Part shown: positions 11,401 through 21,602 of the stretch, in pieces | How the letters are laid out: each line of letters starts with the position of its first letter | How positions within the stretch are numbered: position 1 is the first letter of the stretch | Assembly (NCBI GenBank): GCA_030280995.1 | Contig: JASXTE010000014.1 | Span: 7,375,656-7,439,655, forward strand | DNA length: 64,000 nt | Reading direction: 5' to 3' | Origin: Hemileia vastatrix | Lineage: Eukaryota > Basidiomycota > Pucciniomycetes > Pucciniales > Zaghouaniaceae | Program-made: the position numbers and the translations under genes | The notes under the pieces: model-generated | Databases searched by the model: none | What the model was told of the DNA's origin: nothing | Seen by the model: the letters and a program-made list of their open reading frames with translations, nothing else

Positions 11401-11792
11401 TTATTAACATGCAAGGTTCCCTAATATTCTGGTCCTCAAAATGCATGCCATCTGTTGCTTCCTCAACATGCCACGCAGAATACATGGCTCTTGGGGGTGC
11501 AACTAGAATGGGCTTATGGATTCAAAATTTACTCAATGATTTGATTAATTTCACAGTCCCGTTCCATTTAAAATGTGATAATCAAGCTTCTATAAAGGTA
11601 TCGAATGACAAAAGCTCAAATAAAAGGACAAGACACAGCGACAGGGAATTCTTTTTTGTCAATGAACAACTGCACAAGAGAAAAGCTACAATATCATGGG
11701 TACCTACATCAGAACAACTAGCAGATATAATGACGAAACAACTAAACAAACAGTTACATGACAAGGGATGTGAAAACTTAGGTATCAAATAA
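8445..11792 (+). CDS. pol: Copia Pol polyprotein, 1115 aa, open
   Basis: Protease: IFDTGETHHLSG at residue about 98 (catalytic D-T-G). GAG-pre-integrase: WHCLLGHASLRQIQ followed by CDSCQMCK (about residues 265-310). Integrase core: MDLIGP, IRSDNGGEF and NGNIERFNG supply the D, D and E (about 325-435). Reverse transcriptase: FAPTASFTAQR, HAFDVTAAYLHSPI, then the active-site region LWVHVDNGIVTG (about residue 805), where the usual YVDD-type motif reads VDN, so the second catalytic Asp is Asn. RNase H: VYSDANWGGEFSRSTGG, HAEYMAL and CDNQASIK, ending ADIMTKQLNKQLHDK. The start given is only the first ATG after the last gag stop; the real product would be a Gag-Pol fusion. Confidence 0.92.
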   Translation: MVVLPSIIQPIIVPKNNPPPKPNLPIHQRPTQQKMDSYRPIYPQRQTNRHNTSQPPQAKSASAQIVELTDDSPEASAAAFARMQLSDNEAYSENPIFDTGETHHLSGNLNELVDFLPLKTPIALKVATNGSSPLITGKGTIRFRGLNGEIINIRPVYYCEDARGTLISPASLIKSGANFNDFLISYHGLPILSAMFINRKWTFNSPIHYNNLNISSDVTTKLSHADHTRNEINDLPIQPAIFSLEIPTKYPELRKRNKDEEILYTWHCLLGHASLRQIQRMCKERMVHGLPDKLPNGNIICDSCQMCKSRRQCFLESTGRKVNKLEIVTMDLIGPIEEESVDGGLYALTFRDLATTYSECHVIKNKSESTHTVINIITRLEKQTNQKVKIIRSDNGGEFNNKLMDMFTTKNGIIHEKSLPYFHQQNGNIERFNGTLTEMQRTILFDSCLRKTFWSFAFKWASYLLNRIPNTICNLITPYEALFNTKPQIDILRKFGEVAYVHIPEEKRKKLDVRARRWYTVDFQAGMKGWIFWDPIEKKILTSAWASFKDCETKSENKMSLNFVMNSENTLTNSNLILGNFDLEEQMIEQDCLVEDIQINCEYFATQLPKTFKEALRSEKGDEWKKACQQEIDNLTNMKVWERKEPPEGARILDARWVFAEKKDASTGNTKLKARYVAKGFKQVKGIDYSSTFAPTASFTAQRIILTIAAMYNWPVHAFDVTAAYLHSPIDEEVWVKDPPGFERKDGKVFKLLKAFYGTCQAARCWWQHFGQQLKNLGYEMSSYDNSVYFLKNNNTKAMLWVHVDNGIVTGNNNEVLKQLEKDLSQTLIIKWQDRLDAIVGIKIERNERGFQLSQENLIDRILTTHHITGICHHQPLPTNIDLFTAPPNHPATNPGDYLSIIGSLTYLTTATCPDLSFSVNQLARHSKNPINKHWRALRHLLGYFQYTSTKKLHLYPLPTSHTINLDVYSDANWGGEFSRSTGGMIINMQGSLIFWSSKCMPSVASSTCHAEYMALGGATRMGLWIQNLLNDLINFTVPFHLKCDNQASIKVSNDKSSNKRTRHSDREFFFVNEQLHKRKATISWVPTSEQLADIMTKQLNKQLHDKGCENLGIK

Positions 11793-11924
11793 TAAAAATA
11801 ATAATTTCTTTATCATTGTTTTTTTTTTTCTTTCTTCTCTTCTCTCGTATATTCCTAATAATTATCATAATAACATTATAACAAATTGTAAATAGTTTTA
11901 TATATACTGGAATGAGCGTCTTGT

Positions 11925-11936
11925 CGGAGGGGCAGG
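11925..11936 (+). other. Polypurine tract of the copia element
   Basis: CGGAGGGGCAGG lies directly before TGTTAGG, the expected position of the plus-strand primer at the 5' edge of a 3' LTR. Confidence 0.5.
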
Positions 11937-12065
11937 TGTTAGGTTCCGACTACGCCGCAGCAGTGTATATAGTTTGCGTCACCACAACAGCAATGTATTT
12001 TTGTTCTTTTTCCCTTTTCCCAAAAAAACACTACCGTTGCGCTAATAAAAGTAAGCTCTCCAACA
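11937..12065 (+). repeat. Candidate short 3' LTR of the copia element
   Basis: Starts TGTTAGGTTCCGAC just after the purine tract and ends CTCCAACA, giving TGTT...AACA ends. An AATAAA signal lies at about 12045. With no 5' LTR in the window for comparison, the 129-base length is only a proposal. Confidence 0.4.
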
Positions 12066-12099
12066 TGAACATGAACATGACCGTAAACTCAACTCAACT

Positions 12100-12100
<1 letters not shown>

Positions 12101-12140
<40 letters not shown>
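12101..12140. repeat. (TA)n microsatellite
   Basis: Uninterrupted TA dinucleotides next to the fold-back element that starts at 12143. Confidence 0.9.
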
Positions 12141-12142
<2 letters not shown>

Positions 12143-12143
<1 letters not shown>

Positions 12144-12261
12144 CTATTTGGGAAAAGCTCGCTCTTTTTTCGACCCCTCATCCTCCGCCAAAAGCGGCAT
12201 AAACTCATGTTTTTGGCGGGGAATGGAAGGCAAAAAACACAGCAAGCTTTTCCCAAATAGC
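12143..12261. mobile_element. Fold-back MITE, 119 bp
   Basis: Ends are inverted repeats: GCTATTTGGGAAAAGCTCGCT at the left and its reverse complement with one mismatch at the right (12241-12261). Inner arms also pair (CGCCAAAAGCGG against TTTTGGCGGGG). No target duplication is certain because the left flank is a TA repeat. A diverged relative lies at 12545-12690. Confidence 0.65.
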
Positions 12262-12307
12262 TTTATATATAAGATAATTTATTTGGTTTTATTTCACGAG
12301 GAGAGTA

Positions 12308-12338
<31 letters not shown>

Positions 12339-12544
12339 AAAAAAGAATCGAAGACGCAAATGCGAGGAATCAAAAGGATGACCAATGAATCAACTTTTAT
12401 ATCGATCAAATCATGTCATGTCATCTTACGTCACGTCATCTATCTTAAACGTCACTTTAATGATTTGATTTGATTCAATTTAATATTTATTTATTTATTT
12501 TTTGACAAATAACACCTACCAGTTATGAACGTGGGACACGTTAC
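12262..12544. other. Non-coding stretch between two fold-back elements
   Basis: Contains a (GA)n tract at about 12303-12334, a purine tract, and short direct repeats of the ATCATGTCATGTCATC type at 12408-12450. No gene is seen. Confidence 0.6.
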
Positions 12545-12690
12545 AACTATTTGGAAAAACCTTGCTCTTCTTTCGCCCCTCGTCTCTCGCCCAAAAGCGA
12601 CTTAAAAACTCATGTTTTGGGCAAAGGATGCAAGGCAAAAACCCAACCAACCTTTTTTTCTTTTTTTTTTTTTTTTTCTCCATTAGCTGT
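12545..12690. mobile_element. Diverged second copy of the fold-back MITE
   Basis: Left arm CTATTTGGAAAAACCTTGCT and interior (CGCCCCTCGTCTCTCGCCCAA, AACTCATGTTTTGGGC) match the element at 12143. The right arm is degraded and carries an expanded poly-T run before TCCATTAGC. Confidence 0.5.
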
Positions 12691-13440
12691 ACTACTGTCA
12701 AACCCGTGTATAAAAAAACATTGAGACAAAAAATGACACATTTCCAAAAAAAAAAAAAAAAAGATTGACATTCCAAAAAGTTGAGCGAGCGGCTGCAGTA
12801 CTTTTTTACTTTTTATGATAGAATCAGTTCAATGTATGACAAGTAGAGGTTGACTTCACTTTTCAAACTCAGATGCTGAAAAAGCAACGAAAACAACCGA
12901 GAAACCAACACGATTACCAAAAAAATAAAAATAAATAAATAACAAATAAATAAAAAATACTGCAGCTCAACTTTTAGGCAGGCTGTCAATAAATTTTCAT
13001 TTTCGTCTCAATGTTTACTGGTTTGACTTGTAGTTGCCCCCCCCCAAAAAAAAAGAGAGAATGAAAAAAAGAAGAAACAGATTGAGCTTTTATAAGCCTA
13101 TAAAACAAGATAAAATTGAAATTTCGGTTCAAGGGAAAGAGAGAGAAAGTACATACGTTCAAGAGGTTGTGTGAGTTTGGAGGAAGATAAAGACGACAAA
13201 AAAAGTCATATTCTTTCTCTCTTTCTCTCACTCTACCTTTCGATATCCATCTCTCCAGCTGACAAAGTTAAGGAGAGACAGGTTTTTTTTAACATCAAAA
13301 AAGCGAAAAATCCAACGATAAAGAATGCGACGAAAACAAAAAAAAAAAGAAAAGAAAGAAAGAAAGAGTCAAGAAAGGATAATAAAATGAACGAAAAAAA
13401 AAAAAATGGATAGAATGAAAATAGACCGGGATACCGGAAG

Positions 13441-13445
<5 letters not shown>

Positions 13446-13497
<52 letters not shown>
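13446..13497. repeat. Poly-T run, 52 bases
   Basis: A homopolymer flanked by purine-rich sequence. On the minus strand it would be a poly-A tail, but no retroposon body is recognisable beside it. Confidence 0.9.
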
Positions 13498-13498
<1 letters not shown>

Positions 13499-14224
13499 AA
13501 AATGGAGATAGAGTCAAAAGGAGGGTAAGGGTAGGAGTGAAAAAAATAAAAAAATAAAAAAAAGATCACGACTGTTTCTGTTTTTAGAATCAAATGAAAT
13601 CTGGGTAAACAGCTACCTAGTGTATTATAATGTGATGTGGTCTAAATGGAGATGGAAATGATGATCAGACTAGGAATGATAGGCTCCTTTTTTATTTTTA
13701 GAAAGAAAAAAGAAAAACACGAAAGGAGGAATAGAGGGATGGCTGGAGGCAAGGTGCAGCTAGAGGACGAAGGATTGATTAGTGAAGTGAATAGAAAGAG
13801 GGAGAGGGGGAAGATTAAGGTTTATAAAATATAGAGAGGACAGATATGAATAACATTAAGGTTAAAGGCAGGAATCAGAAGAAGGAATGAAGTTCAGGTT
13901 GGATGCCTAAAACGGGACGAGGGCAGGAGATTAAGGTTAGAAGAGAGCCAAACGGGGGAAAGAGAGAGAATTGAAAGTATGTAGATTGAAGGTGTAAGGT
14001 GTAAGAGATAAGGTTTAGGGAATGTTTGGATAGAGCGGGAAGAAGGAGAGCAAGCGAGATCGATAGGGCGAACAGGAGAGTGAGGAGTGAAGAAGGATCC
14101 GGAACTCCTGAAGGGCAGGGGAGATGCATATTCAATATGGCGCCGTGTGCGATGTTCTGCAGATAGAAATAGAGTTTGGCCGAGTTGCTTATTCATTGTG
14201 AAAGAGTTGCATATATCCAACTCT

Positions 14225-14295
14225 ATTCAATTCAATTCAATTCAATTCAATTCAATTCAATTCAATTCAATTCAATTCAATTCAATTCAATTCAA
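14225..14295. repeat. (ATTCA)n pentanucleotide array
   Basis: About 14 near-perfect copies of ATTCA, followed by CTTT and TTTTC pyrimidine repeats to about 14400, about 590 bases upstream of the transcription factor start codon. Confidence 0.9.
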
Positions 14296-14879
14296 CTCCT
14301 CAACTCCTCTTTCTTTCTTTCTTTCTCTCTTCTTTCTTTTCTTTTCTTTTCTTTTCTTTTCTTTTCTTTTCTTTCTTTCCTTCTCTCTCTCTCTCTCTTC
14401 TTCTTCTCTAGAATACTCTCTTCGTCGCTCTAGGTTTGTTTGTTTCCCTATCTTCCTTTTACTTTTATTCATCCTTGTTATTCATTATTCGTCGGCAGCC
14501 TTGTTGCATTCTCCTCCCTCTCTCTTTTTCTCCCTCCCCTCCCCCCTCCCCCTCCTTCCTCCCCCCTCTTTCAACCCATTCACTTCTTACCTCAATCCCA
14601 TCTTCTCAAAATATTCTCCTATCACTCGGTTCCTCGTCGATTGGTTGCCGTGCTGTACACCTCCCTCGGTAGTCCATTTCAACAACAAAGTCATCCAATT
14701 TTGTCTTTCCAATTGTAGCAACATCAGCAACAGCCCACCTTATTTTTATTTTTAATTTTTCACTTTTCTTCTTGTCGTACCATTGCGTTTTTTACGTACA
14801 CGTCCAATCATCCTTTTGTCATCTCATTCGATTATATTATCATCATCACCATTATTTTACTTGTATTGCGGAATGAAAA

Positions 14880-16225
14880 ATGGCCGACTCTGTACTAAGC
14901 GCATCTTCTCGTTCATGTATTCCAGATTCCTCGTTTCTATCCGCTAATCCAGTCTCCAGAAACCCTTTCTACAATCAATCTTTCAATCAAATTACTCGTC
15001 CTCTCACTCCAAACACCATCAATCATTCATCAGCCCATCATTCTTCTCTTTCTGTATATTCTCTTGTCCCTGCAAGGAATCTAGGCACTCCTACCAGTGA
15101 TATTCGTGGAACCAGCCCTACTGCTCAGAAACTGGAATCTTTGGATGATTCCTCATCTGAAACTCCATATCCTCAACTTCATCAGCCTTATGATTCCCAT
15201 CTCACACCTTCTTTCTCTCATCAGTCGAACACAGATCACCCTCACTCTCACACTTTTCCCAAAATAGACTGCTTTTGGAGTCTGTTGGATGATTCCCTCA
15301 AGTAAGATCATTTTCAGTCCCATTGGCGGTTTCGAGACTTGCATCTTTTCATGTTTGACTTACTCACTCTTCCTTGACAACATCTTTTTTTCTTGTCCGT
15401 CGTTTGATCCGGATTCGCCAACTGTTTCTTTCTTTCTTTTTTTTACCTTTCAATACTTTAGATTTGTTTACATAGACCCTTCTTTAAATCAACAAATTGG
15501 AGCGGAACCTTCAAACGTCATCGGAACCTCAATCTACCAACACGTTCATCCATCTGATCTTCAACAGCTTATCTTAGAGCTTGAATCTCAGCTGGTTGAC
15601 TCATCTCGTCGATCACGAGAAGAAAGTGATCATAGTTCTGCAAGTACTCGTGCTATTTCTGGTTCTCTATTGTCTGGTCAATCACCTGTATTTCATTCTG
15701 ATCCTCAAATAGACTATGTTCCTATGATCAGGTCGGTAGAAGGGTCATGACCTCAGTTTGACACACTTACTCCACTCCCCCCTCCCTTTTTTTACCGCGG
15801 AGAAATGACTATCATACTAACCTTCATGTCTTTATATTTTGATTTATTCTGGATATCTTCAATAAATAATGTGGCATTGTTTCATGTTGATGTAACCTGA
15901 ATATTGGGGGCTTGTTTTTTCTATTCAATTAGATGTCGGTTTACCCGCTTTTCAAGGCTTGGGTTGAGCTTAGGAACAGGTCATTTACATTTACATTCAC
16001 TGTCAGATGTGTGTAGCTTGTTTTCTTTTAATTGAATTCACCTTTCAGAAACTATGTTCTGCAAACTTTAGTTGTCTCCTCACTAACTAGCCTCATTACT
16101 TTGACGTTTGGATTTGTTTTGGGACAGGCTTCATCTGATGAAGACTTCGAGCCTATTACCCTAACTCTCAGCCCCATAGGACAGCACTTGTATCTGTGTT
16201 TTTTCAATTCATTAGAAGGTGGGTT

Positions 16226-16269
<44 letters not shown>

Positions 16270-18868
16270 CGTCGATAAATCAATGTCGATACTATGGCTT
16301 TTGTCTCCAAATATTACTAGTTGCTAATTTGGTTTTGGAGAATGAAGGGCAGTCCACAGTAACCTCTTGGCTTGATTTATGTGGGAGTAGGGAGTTTGGT
16401 TCCGCCGGGTCTTGTTTAACCAATGACCAGATAGATGTGCTACAAAATGCTATCCTGAATACTCGTCGAACAAACCTTTCTTCACCATCAGAACAACATC
16501 GGCCCTCATCTCAAATCGTTGGACAAACACCACCAGTCGTTGAAGTTTTTCAAATCATTCAAAAGTCCACCGGCAAAGTCTTATTCACTACACATGTGAA
16601 TCAATCTTCACCTTATACAGTCATGTCGTATCCTGCTGAAGAGTTCGCTTCATGGGCACTCACTGCTTGTACGAACTCTCAATCATCCGATACGTTGAGC
16701 GATATCAACTGTACACCCAGATACAAAGGTCGTTATACACTGTAAGTCTGGGTTCTGTTCAGTCTTAATTTTGCCTCCAGGTTTCTTTTTGGTCATCATG
16801 ATCATTATCGTTTAAACTCCTTTCTCTGACATCTATATTTTGAATTATTTCGTCAAATAAACCATCTTGTTTTGATCCTTATCTTAATGCTTAACTATGT
16901 TTTTATTTATTGATATTCATAGGCTTCAAGATGGCTCTATCCCATCAAGCATCCGTTCCGTGGTCATTTGTTACGGTGACTTGACCTTTGCTTATTTCAA
17001 TTCAGACTCTTCATTTTCGACTCCTCCCTCTGGTCTTTCCCCTACTCATCAATCAACAATGCCACTCAGCAATTCTTCCTTTACTTTCCCTGGTCACTCA
17101 AGTCGGCCTCTACCTCTGGACCTGTATTCTTCTAAAGACAATCCGCTAAAGCACCAGCGCAAGAGCTCAGAGGTTTTGACTCCCAAAAGTGCACTCAGTG
17201 ATCACGCCGCACCAAGCTCCGTATATCCTCGTCCTTCTCAACCCTCTTTTCTTCCTTATTGTCATCATCCATCTCCATCACATCACCCCTCATTAATCTC
17301 TTCAAGCGGTCTTCCCGACTCTCCTACACATTATCCGTCGCCTTTTACTCATCCTGCAGGTGAATTATCTCCCACTATAGCATCCGCTGCTAATGTCCTA
17401 GGATCATTTCACCGGGCTCATTATCATCCTCATAATAATAATTTACCACTATCTCTTCAGAACCCTCACCATCCTCTCAATTCACCCCAGAACATCCAGC
17501 AAATGTCTAATTTTGAAAATTATGGTCTCCAACATCTGGCTACTATGGCTGCCGTAGCAGGAGGAGGATCATATGAGGAATTCAATTCGTCTTGCTCTCC
17601 CTCCCCCCGAACATCCGAAGCTCTCTCTTCTGGTGCTCTTTCCATGACTCCAACTCAGTCACATAACATCCCTTACCGTCGCACTCATGGTCATTCAGCC
17701 TCAGTCGATTTGGCAGCTCATAACTTGCTTGGTATGGGTCAAGGGTTTGAATTTGTAGGAGTCGTCAAAGTAAACAACAGCAGTCCGAATAATCTTATAA
17801 CTTCCGACAATAATGAACAGCCTCCTCCTCCCTTAGTCCCTCCTATATCCGAAGAGCCTCATTTAAATAATAAACGTCAACGGACGAATGCTATGCGTCA
17901 AATAGCACAGCCCAGTGCTACTGCTGAGAGACGATCTTGCTCCACCTGCGGTGCTCAAAATAGTCCCGAGTGGCGCAAAGGTCCTGGAGGAATTAAAAAT
18001 CTTTGCAATGCTTGCGGTATTTTTTTCATGTTTTTTTTTTCATGTCTAATTCCTATTTGCTGATATCGTCATAATATACCCAGGTTTGCGCTTCTCAAGG
18101 GCTCAAGCTCGAAAAGCCAAATTATCTAAAACTTCAGACAATAATAGTAAATCAAAAGGAGCTTTATCGTCATCGGTTCCTAATCAGTTTTCGATTCTCT
18201 CCTCTGCTCCGTCGAGTACTACTGTTACTGCTACTGCAGTCCCTCAAACTAAGAAAGTATCAATGACATCACGCAGAGCTTCCTCTCGCGTGAAGAAGGG
18301 TAACGCTGTAAATTTAACCATTAATCCTCCCGAGCCACTTCGAGTGTTGGAAAGTAGTAATAGAAAAAGTACACCTGATTCTAAGCCGAAGGAAGTCCTA
18401 AATCATCAGATAGAGTCTTATCCATTTGTAATTCATCCAACTCAGCATTCTGCCAATCTTGTATATGAAACATATGACCCATTACATAAGTCACCTATGA
18501 ATTTGTCTCCTCAACATCAAACTCGTTCATATCATTCTCCTAGTACCAGCCCTCAAACGGCATGTTTGCCATTGATTTTTGACTCAAATATCAGCCCTCG
18601 GCACTCTTCACACTTAGCCTCATCATCAGATGAATCATCCTGGACACTTGCACCAGTTGACGCAGACATTCGTCAAGATTCGGCATCTGTATTTCAATCA
18701 TCTACTGCCCCTTTTTATTCAGTGGTTCAACCATCGCCTTCCGCAGAGCAGCACTTTCAAGGGACGTTACCTAGGTCGATTGAATCTAATGAATTAGTGG
18801 TTAGACGGGATTCCGAAACCTTGAATAGTCTTTCAGACGATAGATTATGGGGCAGTACACTTAGCTAA
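14880..18868 (+). CDS. PAS and GATA zinc-finger transcription factor (white-collar-like), seven exons
   Basis: Model: 14880-15301, 15462-15731, 15933-16008, 16128-16218, 16321-16741, 16923-18016, 18084-18868; 1052 aa, all junctions GT-AG and phase-consistent. Residues about 132-265 resemble a PAS fold: FWSLLDDSLKFVYIDPSLN, then SNVIGTSIYQHVHPSDLQQL. A second PAS-like stretch follows at about 340-400 (VVEVFQIIQKSTGKVLF). The GATA finger (about 766-791) is CSTCGAQNSPEWRKGPGG...CNAC with an 18-residue loop (CX2CX18CX2C), as in fungal WC-1/WC-2, and is split by intron 6. A basic tail LRFSRAQARKAK follows. In such proteins PAS mediates dimerisation or signalling and the finger binds GATA sites in the nucleus. 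There is no LOV cysteine motif, so it is WC-2-like rather than a photoreceptor. The third exon's donor is the least certain boundary. Start: first ATG, in AAAATGGCC. Confidence 0.85.
16219..16320 (+). other. Intron 4 of the PAS-GATA gene with a T/A hairpin
   Basis: The donor GTGGGT is followed by about 22 T and then about 27 A residues, a potential perfect hairpin, before the acceptor TTACTAG. Confidence 0.65.
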
Positions 18869-19013
18869 GGGCAAGAAAATGAGGAGTATAACGAATTCTA
18901 TCATACTCACTTGATGGATTAATTGCATGGAAATGGTTTTGTATTTATTGCTTTCTTTACACAAATGTCTTTTTTTTTCCAACATTCCTCGTCTTTTTGT
19001 TGTTGTTGTTGTT

Positions 19014-19045
<32 letters not shown>

Positions 19046-19140
19046 GCACCTTATCATGGCATTATTCGCTTTCTCTTTCTATATTATCCTCGCATTAGCA
19101 ATTGATTATTTTGATTTTCCATCTCATTAAATTTTCATTA

Positions 19141-19186
<46 letters not shown>

Positions 19187-20044
19187 TTCGTCGATACAGC
19201 TTTGTTTTTGGATTTAGCATCCATACCATACGAACGATAGAATTACGTAGCAAATTTGTATTACATGGTAGTTTTTCATTTGTCTTATTAACTCATCTTC
19301 ATTATCATCATACAATCCACATCTTTAATATTTCTATCACCCGTTTTGTTACTACTTATCCACGCATGCAGCATACACCATACTCTGCATGCACACAGCT
19401 GGAATAACTTGTATTATTGTGCATCAATAAAGTGACTCATTATTCCTTTCTCATCATCGTTGTGTTCTATTATACTATCGGATGTATGTGTGTTGTACTT
19501 CACTTCAATTCATTGCATCTTAACATGTATGTACAAAGATTTATGAATGCAACACACAAATGTTAATTTGTTTGTAACCATTCTTTTTTTCTTCCATTGA
19601 TCTTTTTTCTTTTACTTGATTATAGCAGAAATCTTATGTATATGCATATACATATATATGTATATATAGATATAAGTATACATACAAATAATTTCTTGGG
19701 TAACATTTTTTTCGATTTTTTCTTTCAAATATTATACTATATCATATCATATCATTATGAACGATTGTTGTTGTTGTTTTTGATTAGATAGACGTATGTA
19801 AAGCCCTGACAACAAACAATGAAACAAATAAACATGTTGTACATTGTGATTATTTTATTTTTATTTTTTATTATTATGGGTGAGATGATTGGAGTGAATT
19901 GTGGTGAGTGGTTGGTGGAGTTGTTAAATGAAAAGATGTGATGTGATGTGTTGTGTTGTGTTGTGTGAGTGGGCTAGGTGGGGAGTGTGTTATGATGGTT
20001 GTTTTACAGTAGTGAGACTAACTAGACTGACCATGTTGGGGCTA
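18869..20044. other. Downstream region of the transcription factor gene
   Basis: No gene is seen. It contains (TTG)n then poly-T (about 18996-19044), a (TA)n microsatellite (19145-19183), AT-rich sequence with possible 3' UTR signals, and GTGATG/GTGTT repeats (about 19935-19965). Confidence 0.6.
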
Positions 20045-20600
20045 CAGCTATGTTATTTAGTCTTGGTGCAGCTGTAAATTTTTTGGCCACTTGTTCACAG
20101 CAATTTTGGTAGGTTTTCCATGTCATCAGATGTCAAAAAAAAAGTTGACTGAGCATCTACCTTGTGACATGTCACCACCAGAGCTGGCCCACCCCATATC
20201 CCTCTGACCCAATCCACCCCATCCACCCTATCCTCCCAATCAATTCCTGGTGAACGATTCCACCCTCCTATTGATTCTGGACACTCAACCCCCTCCAGTT
20301 CTTCTTTTGTTATCAGCCAACAATTTTTTTTTTTTTTTTTTCTCTGGGTCTTCTTTTTTAAATTCATATTTTGTAAGTTTCCTTTTTCCTTTTTTTTTTT
20401 TTTCCTTTTTTTTTCCTTTTTTTTTTTTTTTTTTTTTTTTTTTCATTCACTAACCTTTTTCTTTTCTTTTTCAGCATTCTTTCCTCTCCAGTTCTTCTTT
20501 TGTTATCAGCCAACAATTTTTTTTTTTTTTTTTTTTTAATCTCTGGGTCTTCTTTTATAAATTCATATTTTGTAAGTTTTTTTTTTTTTTTTTTTTTTTT
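20045..20600 (+). repeat. Left terminal inverted repeat of the Tc1/mariner-like element
   Basis: Matches the reverse complement of 24505-24980, including the motif CACCACCAGAGCTGGCCCACC and a roughly 130-base unit (AGTTCTTCTTTTGTTATCAG...) present twice in each arm. Poly-T runs are expanded in this arm. The inner limit is approximate. Confidence 0.8.
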
Positions 20601-20795
20601 TTTTCTTCCTTTTTTTTTTTTGTTCACTAACCTTTTTCATTTCTTTTTCAGTGTTCTTTCCTCTCAACTCAACCTCCATCCATGGTGTTCATCAAGTACA
20701 ACCCCCAATTGAAGGTCAAGGCTGTCAATGCTGCTATTGATGGGGAAAGGTTATCAGTAATAAATTTAAAAAATGCCTCAAAAATTCATTGAAAC

Positions 20796-21602
20796 TGTCA
20801 GCCAGGCTACTAGACTTACCCAGTAAAATAATTAATTATCTTACTGAGATGAAGCCACACCTTTTAATCCTTATTAATAATTAATTATTTACTAACTACT
20901 TATGTATTACTTACAACTAACTAGCTAAGTACAATAAGTAATGTAAATAATTATTAAAAATAAGTAATTGTCACACACATTTTTACTCCCTAACACCATG
21001 CTCAATAATACAGATGAGAGGGAATAAAAATAGTATTAAAAATATAAAAAATATAAAAAGAAGAAACTTTTCAAAATTCCTTTATTTAGATTTTGTTGAA
21101 TCTCCATTTTAAATCAAATGTTTTTTGTACTAAATGTGACAGACCAAGGGATTTTAATTTTTATTTCAAATAAAATGATACCTTTTATTTACACACTATT
21201 TAGTATATCTTTTATTATTTCACATACACTCTTTATTTAGTTTCTTTTTTCTCACACCCTTGTATCAGGTGGTGTTAACTCTGTGTCTTTATTTCTCACA
21301 TCTTTGCCTATAAAAGGCCCTCTCTTTTTGTACTTTTCATTCATTATTATTACTTACTTACATTATTAAAACAAATACTACACTTAAATATTTATTACTA
21401 TTTATTATTGTTTTTAGTACTTACAATTACGTAGTTCTAACTCATTAATAATAATAATAATTAAAGCCCTACCTCTTATTATTTGAGTAAAGTAATCAAA
21501 GATTAAAGAAAATACATACAGAATTACTTTTGAGTCCAATAATCCACTTGAAACCTTGTAGGACCTCCCAATTTATCTTCTAGACCAAGGGGACCACCAA
21601 CA
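20796..21602 (+). repeat. Solo LTR (gypsy family II type), 807 bp
   Basis: Starts TGTCAGCCAGGCTACTAGAC, ends ACCACCAACA, and is flanked by a 5-bp duplication GAAAC (20791-20795 and 21603-21607). A TATA box in GCCTATAAAAGGCCC at 21309 gives plus orientation. Removing it and one GAAAC rejoins the transposase frame, except for one TGA. Confidence 0.88.
21309..21315 (+). promoter_or_regulatory. TATA box of the solo LTR
   Basis: TATAAAA in GCCTATAAAAGGCCC, the shared core of this LTR group. Confidence 0.55.

Larger units (their letters stand above)
7313..12065 (+). mobile_element. Ty1/copia retrotransposon (5' end displaced)
   Basis: Plus-strand element with protease, integrase, reverse transcriptase and RNase H in that order, which defines Ty1/copia. 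Gag and pol share one frame from 7404 to 11792. A purine-rich tract at 11925-11936 precedes a candidate 3' LTR. No 5' LTR is seen: only 91 pyrimidine-rich bases separate the gag start from the gypsy LTR at 7312, so the 5' LTR probably lies beyond gypsy element 1. Confidence 0.9.
12691..14879. other. Upstream region of the transcription factor gene, simple-repeat rich
   Basis: No gene is supported. It holds a 52-base poly-T run (13446-13497), a pentanucleotide array (14225-14295), long CTTT-type pyrimidine tracts (14300-14400) and a C-rich tract (14510-14580). The frames open here encode only runs of Lys, Phe, Ser or Pro. The last few hundred bases before 14880 are probably the 5' UTR and promoter of the plus-strand gene. 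Confidence 0.6.

Noticed and set aside
13233..13593. Open frames of Lys or Phe runs around the poly-T tract
   Set aside because: They are translations of homopolymers on both strands, with no start context or conserved segment.
14176..14755. Short upstream genes in the pyrimidine-rich region before the PAS-GATA gene
   Set aside because: Frames open on both strands through (ATTCA)n and CTTT repeats, with no conserved residues.
19141..19184. CRISPR or satellite array
   Set aside because: It is a plain (TA)n microsatellite. No repeat-spacer structure occurs anywhere in the window, as expected for a eukaryote.
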